From Didymodactylos carnosus (lineage: Eukaryota > Rotifera > Eurotatoria > Philodinida > Philodinidae): a DNA stretch of 20,965 nt. The notes beneath the pieces are model-generated. The model made no database searches. It saw only the letters and a list, made by a program, of their open reading frames with translations, and was not told the origin of the DNA. Position 1 is the stretch's first letter. Each line of letters opens with the position of its first letter. Location: contig CAJNOQ010003220.1 in NCBI GenBank assembly GCA_905250885.1, forward strand, positions 1-20,965. The letters run 5' to 3'. This document shows, one piece after another, positions 9,787 through 20,207 of the stretch. The position numbers were made by a program, and so were the translations under genes.

Positions 9787-9787
9787 A
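9556..9787. repeat. Poly-C/poly-G tract with an ambiguous base
   Basis: Long runs of C and G with one N at 9653 and only a few mixed words such as AATAAACCCTAATAAACCCC. The glycine- and proline-rich reading frames across it (9462-9807, minus) are translations of homopolymers and not genes. It lies between the hAT transposase and the putative hAT terminus, so it is probably a real G-rich subterminal region whose exact sequence is badly resolved. Confidence 0.85.
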
Positions 9788-9802
9788 GTGATTACGCCAC
9801 TA

Positions 9803-10583
9803 GGCATATGTGGATAAACACGCTCTTGAAGAATTCACTTGATTCATCCTTTTTTAAGACATTTCCGAAAAAACCTCTTAATACATTCACAGACATTATA
9901 TGGCCACTTGCGTATAGACCATTGAAGATGATATTCACTAACACTTGAGGGAATAACATGAAGATTAAATGATAATCTTTCTGTTTTAATCGATGAGTCA
10001 GTTCTATTTTTGCTTGACGACGAATTTGTTTAACATTGTACAATGTTAAAAAGCCACATACAATCATTGACACAGGCATTAGAAATCCGGATATGATAAG
10101 ATTATGGATGCTGATAAACACGCCGTAGACAGGTGATGAGAAAAAACAGCATACACCTTTGATGAGGTCACTGTAAACAAGACTGTGTATTAAAATGAGA
10201 AACCAGAGCAACGCTACAGTCGATATTAGGTACTTGTCGACTTTTAACGAACTAAATTATCGACGTTTGACACTAGATGATGATATGTCATACCGTTCAA
10301 TACAGGCAAGCAATATGTAACTTTGTGACAGGAAACCAAAGACGTTGATCGAATAGTTGCTTATTTTGCATACAGTAAATGAGAAGTTAAATGGATGAAT
10401 CTGATAACCGTAATCGAGAATATTTGACAAAAGGCCGATATTGACTAGAAAGATGTTAAGGATAACATGCAGCCATTGCACAACTTCAATCATTGTGCAG
10501 AATATGGGAAAGAACAGCGAAGTTGATTTTTGCAGTTCGTCTGCAAAGATTAAGTTCGTGTGTTCGATTCTAGCTTCGTGCAA
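9803..10583 (-). pseudogene. Rhodopsin-like GPCR of the bdelloid type, truncated and interrupted
   Basis: A seven-transmembrane receptor relic. The segment 10583-10257 encodes hydrophobic helices around TM2 and TM3 and ends in LLACIERYD, the counterpart of the DRY motif at the end of TM3. The same frame continues after one TAA (10257-10259) into TM4 (STVALLWFLILIHSLV), TM5 (SGFLMPVSMIVCGFLTLYNV) and a basic third loop (KQIRRQAKIELTHRLKQKD). TM6 (YHLIFMLFPQVLVNIIF) follows, then the start of TM7 (FFKSVFIHIC), where homology stops at 9803 against the hAT terminus. TM1 is not recognisable, and the first roughly 20 codons fall in a palindrome (10507-10665), so the true start is unknown. Bdelloids have very large families of such receptors. 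The ligand cannot be guessed. The TAA probably replaced CAA (Gln). Confidence 0.75.
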
Positions 10584-10665
10584 AGATTGATTTTGTGTTT
10601 TGATAGTTTATATATATATAAACTATCAAAGACGAACTGCAAAAATCAACTTCGCTGTTCTTTCC
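10507..10665. repeat. Nested palindrome at the 5' side of the receptor relic
   Basis: Arms 10507-10542 and 10630-10665 are a perfect 36-bp inverted repeat beginning GGAAAGAACAGCGAAG. Next to the right arm is a perfect 32-bp palindrome without spacer (10599-10630) centred on TATATATATA and flanked by TTTGATAGTT/AACTATCAAA. It overlaps the apparent N-terminal codons of the receptor ORF. The receptor's own sequence may therefore have been copied in inverted orientation. Confidence 0.9.
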
Positions 10666-10757
10666 TGTTGTTTTATAAACAGGCAGACAGATAGAACGAT
10701 AGATATATGTTTCTCTCTGTTTGTGACGTGTCATAGACTTCCATTTTATCGCCAATA

Positions 10758-10789
10758 GACATTCGCCATATTGGCGATTGGCGAATGTC
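10758..10789. repeat. Short inverted repeat (GACATTCGCCA)
   Basis: GACATTCGCCA at 10758-10768 and TGGCGAATGTC at 10779-10789 are perfect inverted copies with a 10-bp spacer that itself holds ATATTGGCGA. Further TCGCCAAT copies lie just upstream. Confidence 0.6.
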
Positions 10790-10799
10790 CACACGACAA

Positions 10800-11030
10800 G
10801 AGAATGTCACGGCTTCTATTAAAAAAAGAATTTGCTCTAGGGGACCTAAGGAACAGGCGTTAGAGCAAAAATACCGAGACCGACATTATTTATGGTACAC
10901 AAGTTATATGAGAAACGTTTCTAGCTTATGACTTTCTTACCAGATGTCAATCAGTCACCTTTTCACCGCCCCTGGAAACATTTTAGCAAAAAAGCTCTCC
11001 ACGCGTTAAACGACCTTTGCTCAAAATATT
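10800..11030. other. Non-coding stretch, nothing recognised
   Basis: AT-rich, without a convincing ORF. The only structure seen is a small inverted pair TTTGCTCTA (near 10830) and TAGAGCAAA (near 10862). Confidence 0.4.
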
Positions 11031-11200
11031 TGCATTATTCCACCTCTTTCACCTAGACCAAATATCAACTATTACACACCGTTCGATAGAGAATGTCACG
11101 AACTACACAATAATATATAACATAGCCTTAGGAAAATGTAACTGGGTAGTCTAAGATTCGAAATACTCGGTAGCATCTCAGCGAATAGTGGGTCACCGTT
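11031..11200. repeat. Dispersed repeat block D (copy 1)
   Basis: It matches 20208-20375 in the same orientation. Shared words include ATTATTCCACCTCTTT, TTCGATAGAGAAT, GAAAATGTAACTG and GTAGCATCTCAGC, with point differences and small indels between. There is no coding content. Confidence 0.65.
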
Positions 11201-11316
11201 GTTCATGTTTATGAATACTGTTTTGAACAGCCCGAAGATTTTTCTATCAGATGAGGTGCATATCGTCGTTTCATGGAAAAAGTTGATAATAAGTCCCACA
11301 AACTATGCATATTTCC

Positions 11317-11400
11317 AAGTCTTTCAGCCCAAGTACTTGAGCAAGTAATGTCCATAGTACTTGAGATTTTCCGCAAGTATCCAAGTACTTGGCCTCAAGC
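11317..11400. repeat. Island of CAAGTACTTG palindromic words
   Basis: CAAGTACTTG occurs intact near 11330-11339 and 11382-11391. Partial copies (AGTACTTGAG, GCAAGTAAT, CGCAAGTATC, CCTCAAGC) are packed between them within about 85 bp. The word is self-complementary. Confidence 0.6.
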
Positions 11401-11935
<535 letters not shown>

Positions 11936-11937
11936 CT

Positions 11938-12045
11938 CAGATCAAGATCTTGAGTGGAAGATTCAAGAATCCAGGATCTTGACTTCTTGACGTTTTTTCC
12001 AAGATCTTGTAACATTTCTTAATCCAAGATCTTGGGTACAAGGAG
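11938..12045. repeat. Island of CAAGATCTTG palindromic words
   Basis: Perfect CAAGATCTTG occurs at 11943-11952, 12000-12009 and 12025-12034. Degenerate copies (AGATTCAAGAATCC, AGGATCTTGAC, TCTTGACG) lie between. The word differs from that of the island 600 bp upstream only in its central pair (TA to AT). Confidence 0.65.
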
Positions 12046-14440
12046 TTTCACTAGAGCATGTTCTTTTTCATTAGAAGTGGAGGAGAGAGGGAAGAGACAG
12101 CATGAGATTGAGTTCAGCTGTAACATGTCCTTCCCAAATCAAAAGAGTTGATGGAGAATAATCAACTGTCGAATAAAAATAAGTGCTGCTGATAGTTAAA
12201 TGTGATACTACCTATGTTTGATCAACCATGAGTGATCTGAATAAAAAGAAGAATATTAGTGTGCAGCAGATTCTACTCGTATCGATAATCCTAATTAGCA
12301 TTCCTGTGAAATTCTCGTACAATGTCGTGGCGAAAATTGGATGAACATTTGCTAATGGCGTATCGTCAAATGCATCGACCTATAATTAATTAAATATTAC
12401 TCCGAAAGTTTCCAAAGTTGGGAAAATGCAAAATAAAATTAATTTAGCGTTTCTCAGGGCTGCTATCTTTATCCTATGCGATTGATTTCCAATACTCTCG
12501 GAAATTCTTGAAAGTTTGACTTTGTGAGAAAATGTTGACATTGTAAAATTCTTTGGTGACTGATGTACAAGTGACTTATTGCATACGAAGGGTTTGACTG
12601 AGTAGGATTTCAAAGAACTTGATGAATTTGGAGGAATAGCCCAGAGTTTCATAGAACTTCAAGAATTTCATACTCAGGCTCTAAAATCATGACTATACTG
12701 CATACTGATAATTTGACAGCATTCAAATTGATGCTATTTGTTCTGGTGAAAAGCTATAATTTTTACAAAAAGCGATGAGAGTATATTCGAATTTGAATCA
12801 ATCGTGAATCATTATTTAATACTTTGTTTCTTATGTGTCTCACATTAGTTTTTGTATGTGTGCCATCTGTTAATAAGAAACATCACATAAATTAAATGAT
12901 CATTTCTCTTAACGTACAATCATTTCTTTAACAACTAGAAATGGTATGTACAGCTCACACTTTTCTGTCGTTCGCATATAAATGTTCTGTGCAACGATAA
13001 TAAAGAATGCCTGAAAATACTTTTTGATATGTTAAAATTCCATTTCTTTGACTAATTTTAACATCGGTGACTTCCTCTGTATTTCAGAGAAAGTGTACTA
13101 CATTTAGTGAACTTAATCAATTAATAACTCTGTCAATACTTGACTACATTTTATTTTATTGCATACATGTATATTGAATGTGCTTTTTACAAATGAGCAA
13201 GGAGAGTATGTTTATTGGAAGGACACCCCCTTAAGACTAAGTGTATCTCCCTGAGTATGTAGTTCCTTGAATTGGTCAAAAAATTTCCATTCGAACTGAT
13301 TCTTTAATTTTTAAGATTTTCTAAAATGTTGGTTTTCCACAGACCTGGTTTGCAGGAACTTTGATGGAATTTTCATATACACTCATCTGATTGGAGAGTC
13401 TTCCAGCTACTCACAACACTTTTTGAATTTGTTGTCAAGTGCCACGCTCAAGAAAAAAGTTGAAAATACAGCGTTCCTAACTTTTGCTAATCACTTAAGT
13501 TGTAATAAAAAAATGAGCAGCAAATTGTGTGTGATTAGACCAACGAAGTTTCGTTCCATTTATGTGTTTTTTGAGACAGATGTGTTTTTCTTGTGTTAAA
13601 TTCATAGGAAAAGTCACTTTTCGCTTCTGTTGTTTTATTCTACCTCTAACTATATATGCGCTTCATTACCAAAAGAAAGATGTATTGTTCTTGAGCATTT
13701 AATGAAAGATATTTCCTGAAAGTTCTTGCGAAGTTCAGTTCTTCCTTGTGTTCACCGTTTACGCTTCATGGGTTAAGCTCAGCATAAGATTCTTAAGAAT
13801 ATTCATTGAGAATTTCAAGTCATACTGTTGTGGGAAGTTTTTCTTATTTTTTGTGTTTGTACCCATAGAATACAAGAATTTGACTGCTTAGTAATAATAA
13901 CTAGGACAATGCACTATGAACATACAGGATAATACTACTGCATGTGCATGGTCAAGCAGACGAACAGTACGGGGTCACATCCAAACGGGATATGCTGACT
14001 TAAAAGCGGATCAAGAAATGTGAGTGTATCGAAGAGGATATATTTTACATCCACGGTTGTGCGAGTGACAGCTAGTATTTGATTGTGTTTTGTTTGAAAG
14101 ATGACTACGGATATCATGATAGAGAAAAACACAGAACTACTTGATTTATATAGTTCAAGAAGATACTCACAATATTTGTTTGTTCCTTCTTAATTTATTG
14201 CTTATTTTTCTGTTTCTTAATACCATCGGACATAAAAGTAACACAGAGACCGAGCAGGTTATAATGAACTAGTCTACTGAAAGAAACATCGGACCGTTTA
14301 TTTATCTATCTCGGTATAGCTGTTTCGTACATTTCGATGAGGTTATTAACTTTTGTTGTGAAAATAGTGTGGGGTAAGCGCATAAACCTAGAGCCTAGTC
14401 CCATAGATTTCAACTCAGTTTATCATCCACTCACTTGTAC
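12046..14440. other. Long non-coding stretch, no recognised gene
   Basis: About 2.4 kb of AT-rich DNA. Minus-strand frames at 12386-12652 (88 residues) and 13935-14132 (65 residues) show no motif, no family resemblance and no neighbouring exon-like frame, so they are not called. 12400-12680 holds several GAATTT, CAAAGTT and TTCAAGAATT words and might be one more degenerate word island. Confidence 0.45.
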
Positions 14441-15345
14441 TATAGTTCTTTCGTGTAACAACATCACAATTTTCGCAGTAATGCATGTTTTAGAAATGTC
14501 GCATAAATATACACTAATGGTAATATAGATTTTTTAGTATCCCCTATCGCTAGGAATATAAATGATAAATGTTGAGTATTGACTGATTTATATGCAACAG
14601 TGATTGCAAATGTGGATGACACGGTTGGTTTTTATTACGGAGTATCGGGTTTCTTCTATTACTATACTCCGAGCTTAAGGGAGAGTGTACCCCTGCATGA
14701 TATATAAGGTTTTATATTTGTTCCAAAAGAAAAAGTCTGAAAACGCTTTTCAGACTTGAATTCACTCATTCCAAACTCTTACTTTTGAAACAAATACAAA
14801 ACCATTTTCTTTTCGAATTTTTTTCAAAAGCAGAAAAGATCGAAAAATATTATTTCATTTTTGTGGAAGAAGTTTTATAGAATCAATTTGGATATGTATT
14901 AATGTAAGCATGCATAAATAACCCTCGAAAGTATTTATCTACTCAAGTGTATGATGCGATAATATTTTCTCAAAAGTCTATATACAATTTTGCAGCTTAT
15001 TGAACTCCCTATCGAATAGTATACAACATTTACGTATCCAGAAGTAAAAACGTGCCAAACACGACCTCACGCTCTGGAAAATATTTTTCCTTTTTTCTTT
15101 CGGAGCAGGTACGAAACTTTCAATTTATTATTGAACTTTTCTTCCAAAATTTCAATTTTAATCCGCTCACTCTATGCAGAATTTTATGGCGGATCTTTCT
15201 GCCACAATACTTTATTATTATAATGCACTCTATTTCTGAAGTCGTAGGCAAAAAGTACCTTTTAGTAGCAAAAATGTACTATAATGAAAAAATCTTTTTT
15301 TCTCTGATAGTAGTCATTCAATCACCCAAAAAATTTCAGACTATG
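14440..15345. repeat. Dispersed repeat block A (compact copy)
   Basis: It matches 18010-20060 in the same order and orientation, but there the block is split by extra sequence. Shared landmarks are TAATGCATGTTTT, ATACACTAATGGTAATATAG, ACTGATTTATATGCAACA, TTTTTATTACGGAGTATCGG, TTTCTTTCGGAGC, CAATTTT, AATCCGCTCACTCT and TAGCAAAAATGTACTATAAT. A tight hairpin AAGTCTGAAAA/TTTTCAGACTT (14733-14757) sits inside. The frame at 15052-15390 lies on this repeat and is not conserved as protein in the other copy. Confidence 0.75.
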
Positions 15346-15384
15346 TGCAGATCGATGTACTCTATCGAACTATACAAGAACGAT

Positions 15385-15595
15385 GCATAGATCTTTACTT
15401 TTAAATTTTTGCGAAATTTTATAAAAATAAGTGGCCTTTAAACGCATATAACTTATAAGAGCCATAACTGTGTCAAAGCGTCTTCGTTTACAGAAAAAAC
15501 TTCGGGATATATTCAGCTTCACCTCCTCTACAATCTGGGAGAAAAAACGTACATCATGATGGGGTCCCCCTTAATTTAATTTGTTTATGCTCTTT
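15385..15595. repeat. Dispersed repeat block B (copy 1)
   Basis: Closely similar to 17740-17940 in the same orientation. Shared words include GCGAAATTTTATAAAA/TCGAAATTTTATAAAA, GTGGCCTTTAAACGCA, TGTCAAAGCGTCTTCG, TTTACAGAAAAAACTTC, CTACAATCTGGGA and ACGTACATCATGATGG. No coding content. Confidence 0.8.
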
Positions 15596-16000
15596 TTGTA
15601 CTTTTGAATATCCTCTTTCTCGTGGTCTGTAAAAACACGTTTTAAAGCGGATGGTGTGCTGGAGACCGAAATTTCAAAAATTTCGTCCCTTTTTCAACAA
15701 TGTGTCCAAGAAAGAAACGGAAACGTGTTCGAAGTTTTGATTTTGCAATTAGATAGTGAAGAGCACCCATTGCTGATCAAAACAAAACAGATCCAATAGA
15801 AAAAGCCTTTGTTCTGACGAAGTTATCCGACTTTTACTGAAAGCACCACTATACTAGAATTAACACATGCGATAGAAACTTCCATAATCCTATAGCCACT
15901 AATCATCATAGGGAATATCAATTATACTCATTAATCTCATTTTCGATGAGCTTTCATTGCGTATATAATTCGTTTTGATATCATTTGTCGTTTGCACTGT

Positions 16001-16110
16001 ACTCGAAAGGGAAAAAGCAGCACCCGGTACCACCAGGAACCCGGTGGAACTCATGTGGAGCCACTTGGTACCACCGGAGCTGTAAAGCTGCTTTTTCCCC
16101 CTCGGCTGTA
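16001..16110. repeat. Palindromic element with GGTACCACC words
   Basis: GGGAAAAAGCAGC (16009-16021) and GCTGCTTTTTCCC (16087-16099) are perfect inverted copies. Between them lie GGTACCACC (twice), CGGTGGAAC and TGTGGAGCCAC, that is, repeated GTGG/CCAC and GGTACC words in both orientations. The reading frames at 15985-16243 across it are low complexity and not called. Confidence 0.55.
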
Positions 16111-16139
16111 CCTCCCTGGAAAAACATTTTTACGCATCC

Positions 16140-16275
16140 TGAAAAGACATCAAAACGAGTTCAAAACTGCAGAATGTAGAGTATTTAAGCGATTCTATAT
16201 CCAATTTATAGGAGATCTCGCAAGAAGTTTCACAAAACTTTAAAGTTTTCCGAAAGGGTTTCTGGAAAACATATT
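16140..16275. repeat. Dispersed repeat block C (copy 1)
   Basis: It matches 20703-20838 in the same orientation. Shared words are CAGAATGTAGA, GATTCTATATCC/TATTCTATATCC, ATTTATAGGAGA and GAAAGG/TTTCTG, with scattered substitutions. Confidence 0.6.
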
Positions 16276-16523
16276 AACAAAACTATACTCACCTCATAAT
16301 CCTAAGGTTAAAAGTAATAGTATAGTTGAGCAGCACGTCATTGAACTTACTGAAGTGGAATTTTGAAAGTTGTATAACTTTTGAACAAAAGCGAATTTGA
16401 TGATTGTGTTCTCAGTTTCTCGAGGTAAAAAATTGTACTCTTTCCGAGTTTAATATTTTTAAGCGTTGTTTAAGTGATTTGAGTGTATGTGCATACAATT
16501 CACTCAAATCAAGGAGAAAACAT

Positions 16524-17297
16524 TCGTTGTTGAACAGAAAGTCGCGCTTATCTGAGTTGGGAAGCATTTTTCTGACATTGAGTCTGTCGGTACCGGTCCT
16601 TGTGTAGTGCCGGTACCGAACGCTCAGCACCAGCCATTGGAACCGCTACCGAAAGTACCGAAGTTTTTCTATTATCTAAATCTATTTTTGAACTCACAAG
16701 AAGTTTTTTCCTTCTTAAATCGTGAAAACTCCCGTCTCTTCATTTTTTTCGCAAGTATCGAACTTTTCGGTACTTTCCCGGGTACCGAACCGAAAGTACC
16801 AAACGATTCGATACCTAACAGGGTACCGAACCGAAATTTTCGGTACTGCTCGAAAACAGTACCGGTACCGAAGTACCGACAATTCTCTATTTGAGTCTAA
16901 AAATGTAGAGAATCTAATTCTACACAAGACTGAATACCCTTAGAAAGCCGTCATTTTGCCCAAAACCGCTTCGTTTCCAAGATAAATCGTTTTTAATGTT
17001 TTTCCTTAAAAGTATCAGTGTTATTTCTGCTAAAATAACTCCGAACTTGTCAATTTTACACTACTTAATGAATGTCATACTCCAGAGTCATTTTAGCAGA
17101 AATAACACTGATACTTTTGAAGAAAAACATTAAAAACGATTTATCTCGGAAACGAAGCGTTTGTGGCAAAGTGACGGTCTTCTGGGGGTATTCAGTCTTG
17201 TGTAGAATTGGATTCTCTACATTTTCCCTCATAGGCTCAGTCTGAGACAAATGCTTCCCAACTCAGATAAGCGCGATTTTCTGTTCAGCAAAGAAAT
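16524..17297. repeat. Large palindrome, left arm interrupted by a 305-bp insertion
   Basis: The right arm (about 17084-17297) is an inverted copy of the left arm in two pieces: about 16524-16585, and about 16895-17043. Shared words include GAACAGAAA, CGCGCTTATCTGAG, TTGGGAAGCATTT, ACACAAGACTGAATACCC, AAACGATTTATCT, CATTAAAAACG and CAGTGTTATTTCTGCTAAAA. The arms total about 210 bp and the central spacer is about 40 bp. The overlapping frames at 16404-16630 and 17065-17250 are arm sequence. Confidence 0.85.
16586..16890. mobile_element. 305-bp GGTACCGAA-word element with 8-bp TSD
   Basis: TTGAGTCT at 16578-16585 and again at 16891-16898 exactly brackets this segment. The right arm of the surrounding palindrome lacks it, so both the duplication and an empty counterpart are visible. 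Inside are five GGTACC palindromes, mostly as CGGTACCG or GGTACCGAA, plus many GTACCGAA, CGGTACTT and CGAAAGTACC half-words. The left end reads GTCGGTACC, and the inverted GGTACCGAAGTACCGAC lies 10 bp short of the right end. The 8-bp duplication is typical of hAT-type non-autonomous elements. The frames at 16607-16943 are word repeats and not genes. Confidence 0.7.
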
Positions 17298-17310
17298 ACT
17301 ACCATTATCG

Positions 17311-17540
17311 CTCGTTTACGGCGGTTGTACGATACCATGTATAAGATAAAATACGATGAAGTTACGGCAGTCGTATACGGCTGTATACGTTATCTCATTC
17401 GTTTATTTTTCCAAAATTTGACTTATCACAAACGACCGCATACGACTGTCGTAACTTCATCGTATTTCATCGTTTCCATACATATATACGACCGTCGTAT
17501 TTTGACGTATTTCAGCGTAAGCGATCGTATACCGCCTGGG
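17311..17540. repeat. Palindromic element with CGTATACG words
   Basis: Arms 17349-17380 and 17436-17467 are inverted copies (30 of 32 match). The outer ends also pair: GGCGGTTGTACGAT near 17320 with ATCGTATACCGCC near 17523. CGTATACG, ACGACCGTCGTA and related self-complementary words recur. It begins about 15 bp after the previous palindrome ends. The frame at 17325-17558 is made of these words. Confidence 0.75.
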
Positions 17541-17739
17541 ATGAAAGACCTCGGTTAGAATAATCATAACCATCTATATAAACACACTGGATAGAAAGGT
17601 ACGCGCAACAGAGTCAAATCTTACTTTCAGAACAGTTTTCACATACTCCTGGTAGTAAGATCTTCTTGCACCAGTAGCAAAAAGACATTCAACAGCTTGT
17701 GGTGGCGTACCAATATAAAAGGTACCAACGTAGTGGTGC

Positions 17740-17940
17740 TATCTTTTAAATTTTTTCGAAATTTTATAAAAGCAAGTGGCCTTTAAACGCAAATAACTTA
17801 TAAAAGCCATAACTCTGTCAAAGCGTCTTCGTTTACAGAAAAAACTTCAGGATATATTTAGCTTCACTTCCTCTACAATCTGGGACAAAAAACGTACATC
17901 ATGATGGCGTCCGCCTTAACTTAATTTGTTTGCATACAAA
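17740..17940. repeat. Dispersed repeat block B (copy 2)
   Basis: Same-orientation partner of 15385-15595. Here it lies immediately upstream of block A instead of downstream of it. Confidence 0.8.
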
Positions 17941-18009
17941 CAGTGCAAAAGTGGATTTTTTGTTGTTACTTTCAATATCTTTTACTTCCTATGTGTCTTG
18001 TAAAACTTA

Positions 18010-20060
18010 AGCTGTAATGCATGTTTTTGGAAATATTTCATAAATATACACTAATGGTAATATAGATTTTTCATTATGTCCTATAGCTCGGAATATCAAT
18101 TGTTGAACGCCATTGATAGGTAATTAAGGCTACTGCGTTAATGTATGTTCATGCAGCCACCCGATTAGTATCACGTTTCGATTTGTGAGTTTGGGTTCGT
18201 TACTTTTGCCGTTAAATTTCTGGCGTTGATATGTAAATTTTTGTCGCTGAGTAGTCGTAGATAATTCTTTGGCTTTATCTTAGTTCATTCTGTTCATTCT
18301 TAAAGCAGTTATAGACAAGAAAATTATAAACTCAAAACGTTCTCAGAGGATGCTACTCGAAACAAGTTTCTTCGTTAGTGGCTTTTGTCTGCACCCCTTT
18401 CGACACGTGTTTTGAACATGATATACAGTTTTTTGTTGCGTACTGCCACCTGGTGCCCTCAAAGGCAAAATAAGTATTACGAGGATTAAGTCTATACAGA
18501 AGCCTCCGTTAGGGGAGATGGCATGAACTGATTTATATGCAACAATGATGTCCACAAATTTCTTTTGTTAAATGTGGATCGCACGGTTGGTTTTTATTAC
18601 GGAGTATCGGGCTTTTCCTCTTACTATACACCGAGCTTAAGGGAGGGATTACCACTGCGTGATGTATATGATGTACAGGGTTGTTCCCACCGGCAATTTA
18701 TTTGAAGTCCTACTACTTCAGCGTCATATTTGAAAGGAAAAGATTGCCACGTTATTACATAATATGCAAAGATTTATGGCCTCTTTAGCATATCTTGTCA
18801 TAAAGATCATTATCATATAGGTGTTTGGATAGTTTGTAGCAAATAGAGTTATTCTGAGATTCATGAGCTGCCCCAAAAACATCACTCTTCCTGTCGTGCG
18901 CGTCCCACCGTTTATCAGACGTGTGATATGAATTTGTCGATTAAACCTAATTGAAGGGAAAAATCTATGGTTTGAAATTTGAAAAATTAGCTTTGAAAGT
19001 ATGAACTCTAAATTAGAACTATAAGAAGAAACGACAGTGTAATTCTAACGATAAATGGTTAAAAAATTCACAAGATTGATTTTAATTTATTTATAATATG
19101 TGACTATAGTTGAGATCATCGCGTATTTTAGATTGACATAACGTTATTTCGTTAAAATAAGCGTCCCCCATTCGGAACCTTCTGTCCCACATTCGAAAAA
19201 AATAACCTGAGACCCCTAATGATGTATAATGTTTTGTATTTGTACAGAAAGTAAAAGTCTGAAAAGAATGAAAAACCTCGTTTTTCCGTGTGAACCTAAA
19301 GGCTGCTAAGAAGATTGTGCTGCATGCATCCAGAAAGATTTTCGTTGAACGGCGACAGAGTTACGAATTTTTAAGTTGCATGTTCGATGGAATTTTTCCA
19401 TGTAATAAAGTACAGGCACAACACACTATTTTCTAAACAGCCTGAAAAACGTCACATTGAAAAACAAAGTTTTCCATTCATTCCAAACTCTTACTTTTGG
19501 AATAAATACAAAAGCTTCATTTTCTTTTCGAATACTTTTCAAAAGCAGACAAGATGGAAGAATATTATTTCATTATTGTGAGAGAAGTTTTATAGAATCA
19601 ATGTGAACAAGTATTAATGTAAGCATGCACATATAACTCTCAAAACTATTTATCTATCCAAGTGTATGGTGCGATAGCTTTATATATATTTTTCTAGCTT
19701 ATTTAATTCTCTATCGAATAGTATACAACATTGAATGATATACTTATCTAGAATTAAAAAGCGTCCCAAACACGGCCGCAAGCCCTGGCCAATCTTTCTC
19801 TCTCGTTTTTTCTTTCGGAGCGAGCAGGTACAAAACTTTCAATTTTTTTCTGAACTTTTCTTCCAAAATTAGAATTCTAATCCGCTCACTCTGTGCAGAA
19901 TTTCATGTCACATCTTTCTGTCATAACACTTTATTATAATAAAGCACTCTATTTCTGAAATCGTAGGCAAGGTTTTAAAACCTTTTAGTAGCAAAAATGT
20001 ACTATAATGAAAACTCTTTTTTTCTGATAGTAGTCCTTCAATCACCAAAAAAAGGGGTCG
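18010..20060. repeat. Dispersed repeat block A (expanded copy)
   Basis: Colinear with 14440-15345 in pieces: about 18010-18115, 18524-18680, 19215-19270 and 19476-20060. The sequence between these pieces has no counterpart in the compact copy and no recognised gene. The frames at 18343-18555 and 19387-19581 are not conserved and not called. A short palindrome AAGGTTTTAAAACCTT near 19969 is absent from the compact copy. Confidence 0.7.
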
Positions 20061-20207
20061 ATAAGCGGCAAATTCGGCCCTCTCGCAGGTGCTTATTCTA
20101 TACAAGGATCTGAAGTTGTTTCTCTCCGGTAGTAAAGCTGATGCTCTTTGACAAAATTTTCGCACTCGAAAGCTTTCTCTCGCTGGATCAACTATACTAA
20201 TAGTATT

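Larger units (their letters stand above)
7117..9802 (-). mobile_element. hAT element, right boundary at 9802, left end not found
   Basis: On the minus strand the sequence starting at 9802 reads TAGTGGCGTAATCACTGGGG. This fits the hAT terminus rule (Y-A-R-N-G), and G-rich subterminal tails are common in hAT elements of this transposase class. The transposase reads away from this end on the same strand. The end falls exactly where the receptor homology stops. The left terminus and a second copy of the expected 8-bp target duplication (GGCATATG, 9803-9810) were not found. The left limit given here is only the nearest other feature. The missing end may be deleted, or lie beyond the nested MULE and outside the window. 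Confidence 0.5.

Noticed and set aside
9789..9801. TGATTACGCCA resembling a cloning-vector primer site
   Set aside because: Only 11 bases agree and the flanks differ; a hAT-type terminus explains the sequence better.
9462..9807. Glycine/proline-rich minus-strand reading frames
   Set aside because: They are translations of the poly-C/poly-G tract containing an N; no protein evidence.
13935..14132. 65-residue minus-strand ORF
   Set aside because: No recognisable motif, no adjoining exon-like frame and a length expected by chance.
14733..14757. 11-bp stem with CGC loop resembling a rho-independent terminator
   Set aside because: The context is eukaryotic and there is no gene upstream; the hairpin lies in a dispersed repeat.
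15052..15390. 112-residue plus-strand ORF
   Set aside because: The duplicated counterpart near 19770-20060 does not preserve the frame, so it is repeat DNA and not a gene.
16607..16943. Overlapping ORFs on both strands
   Set aside because: Translations of GGTACCGAA-word repeats; open on both strands only because the words lack stops.
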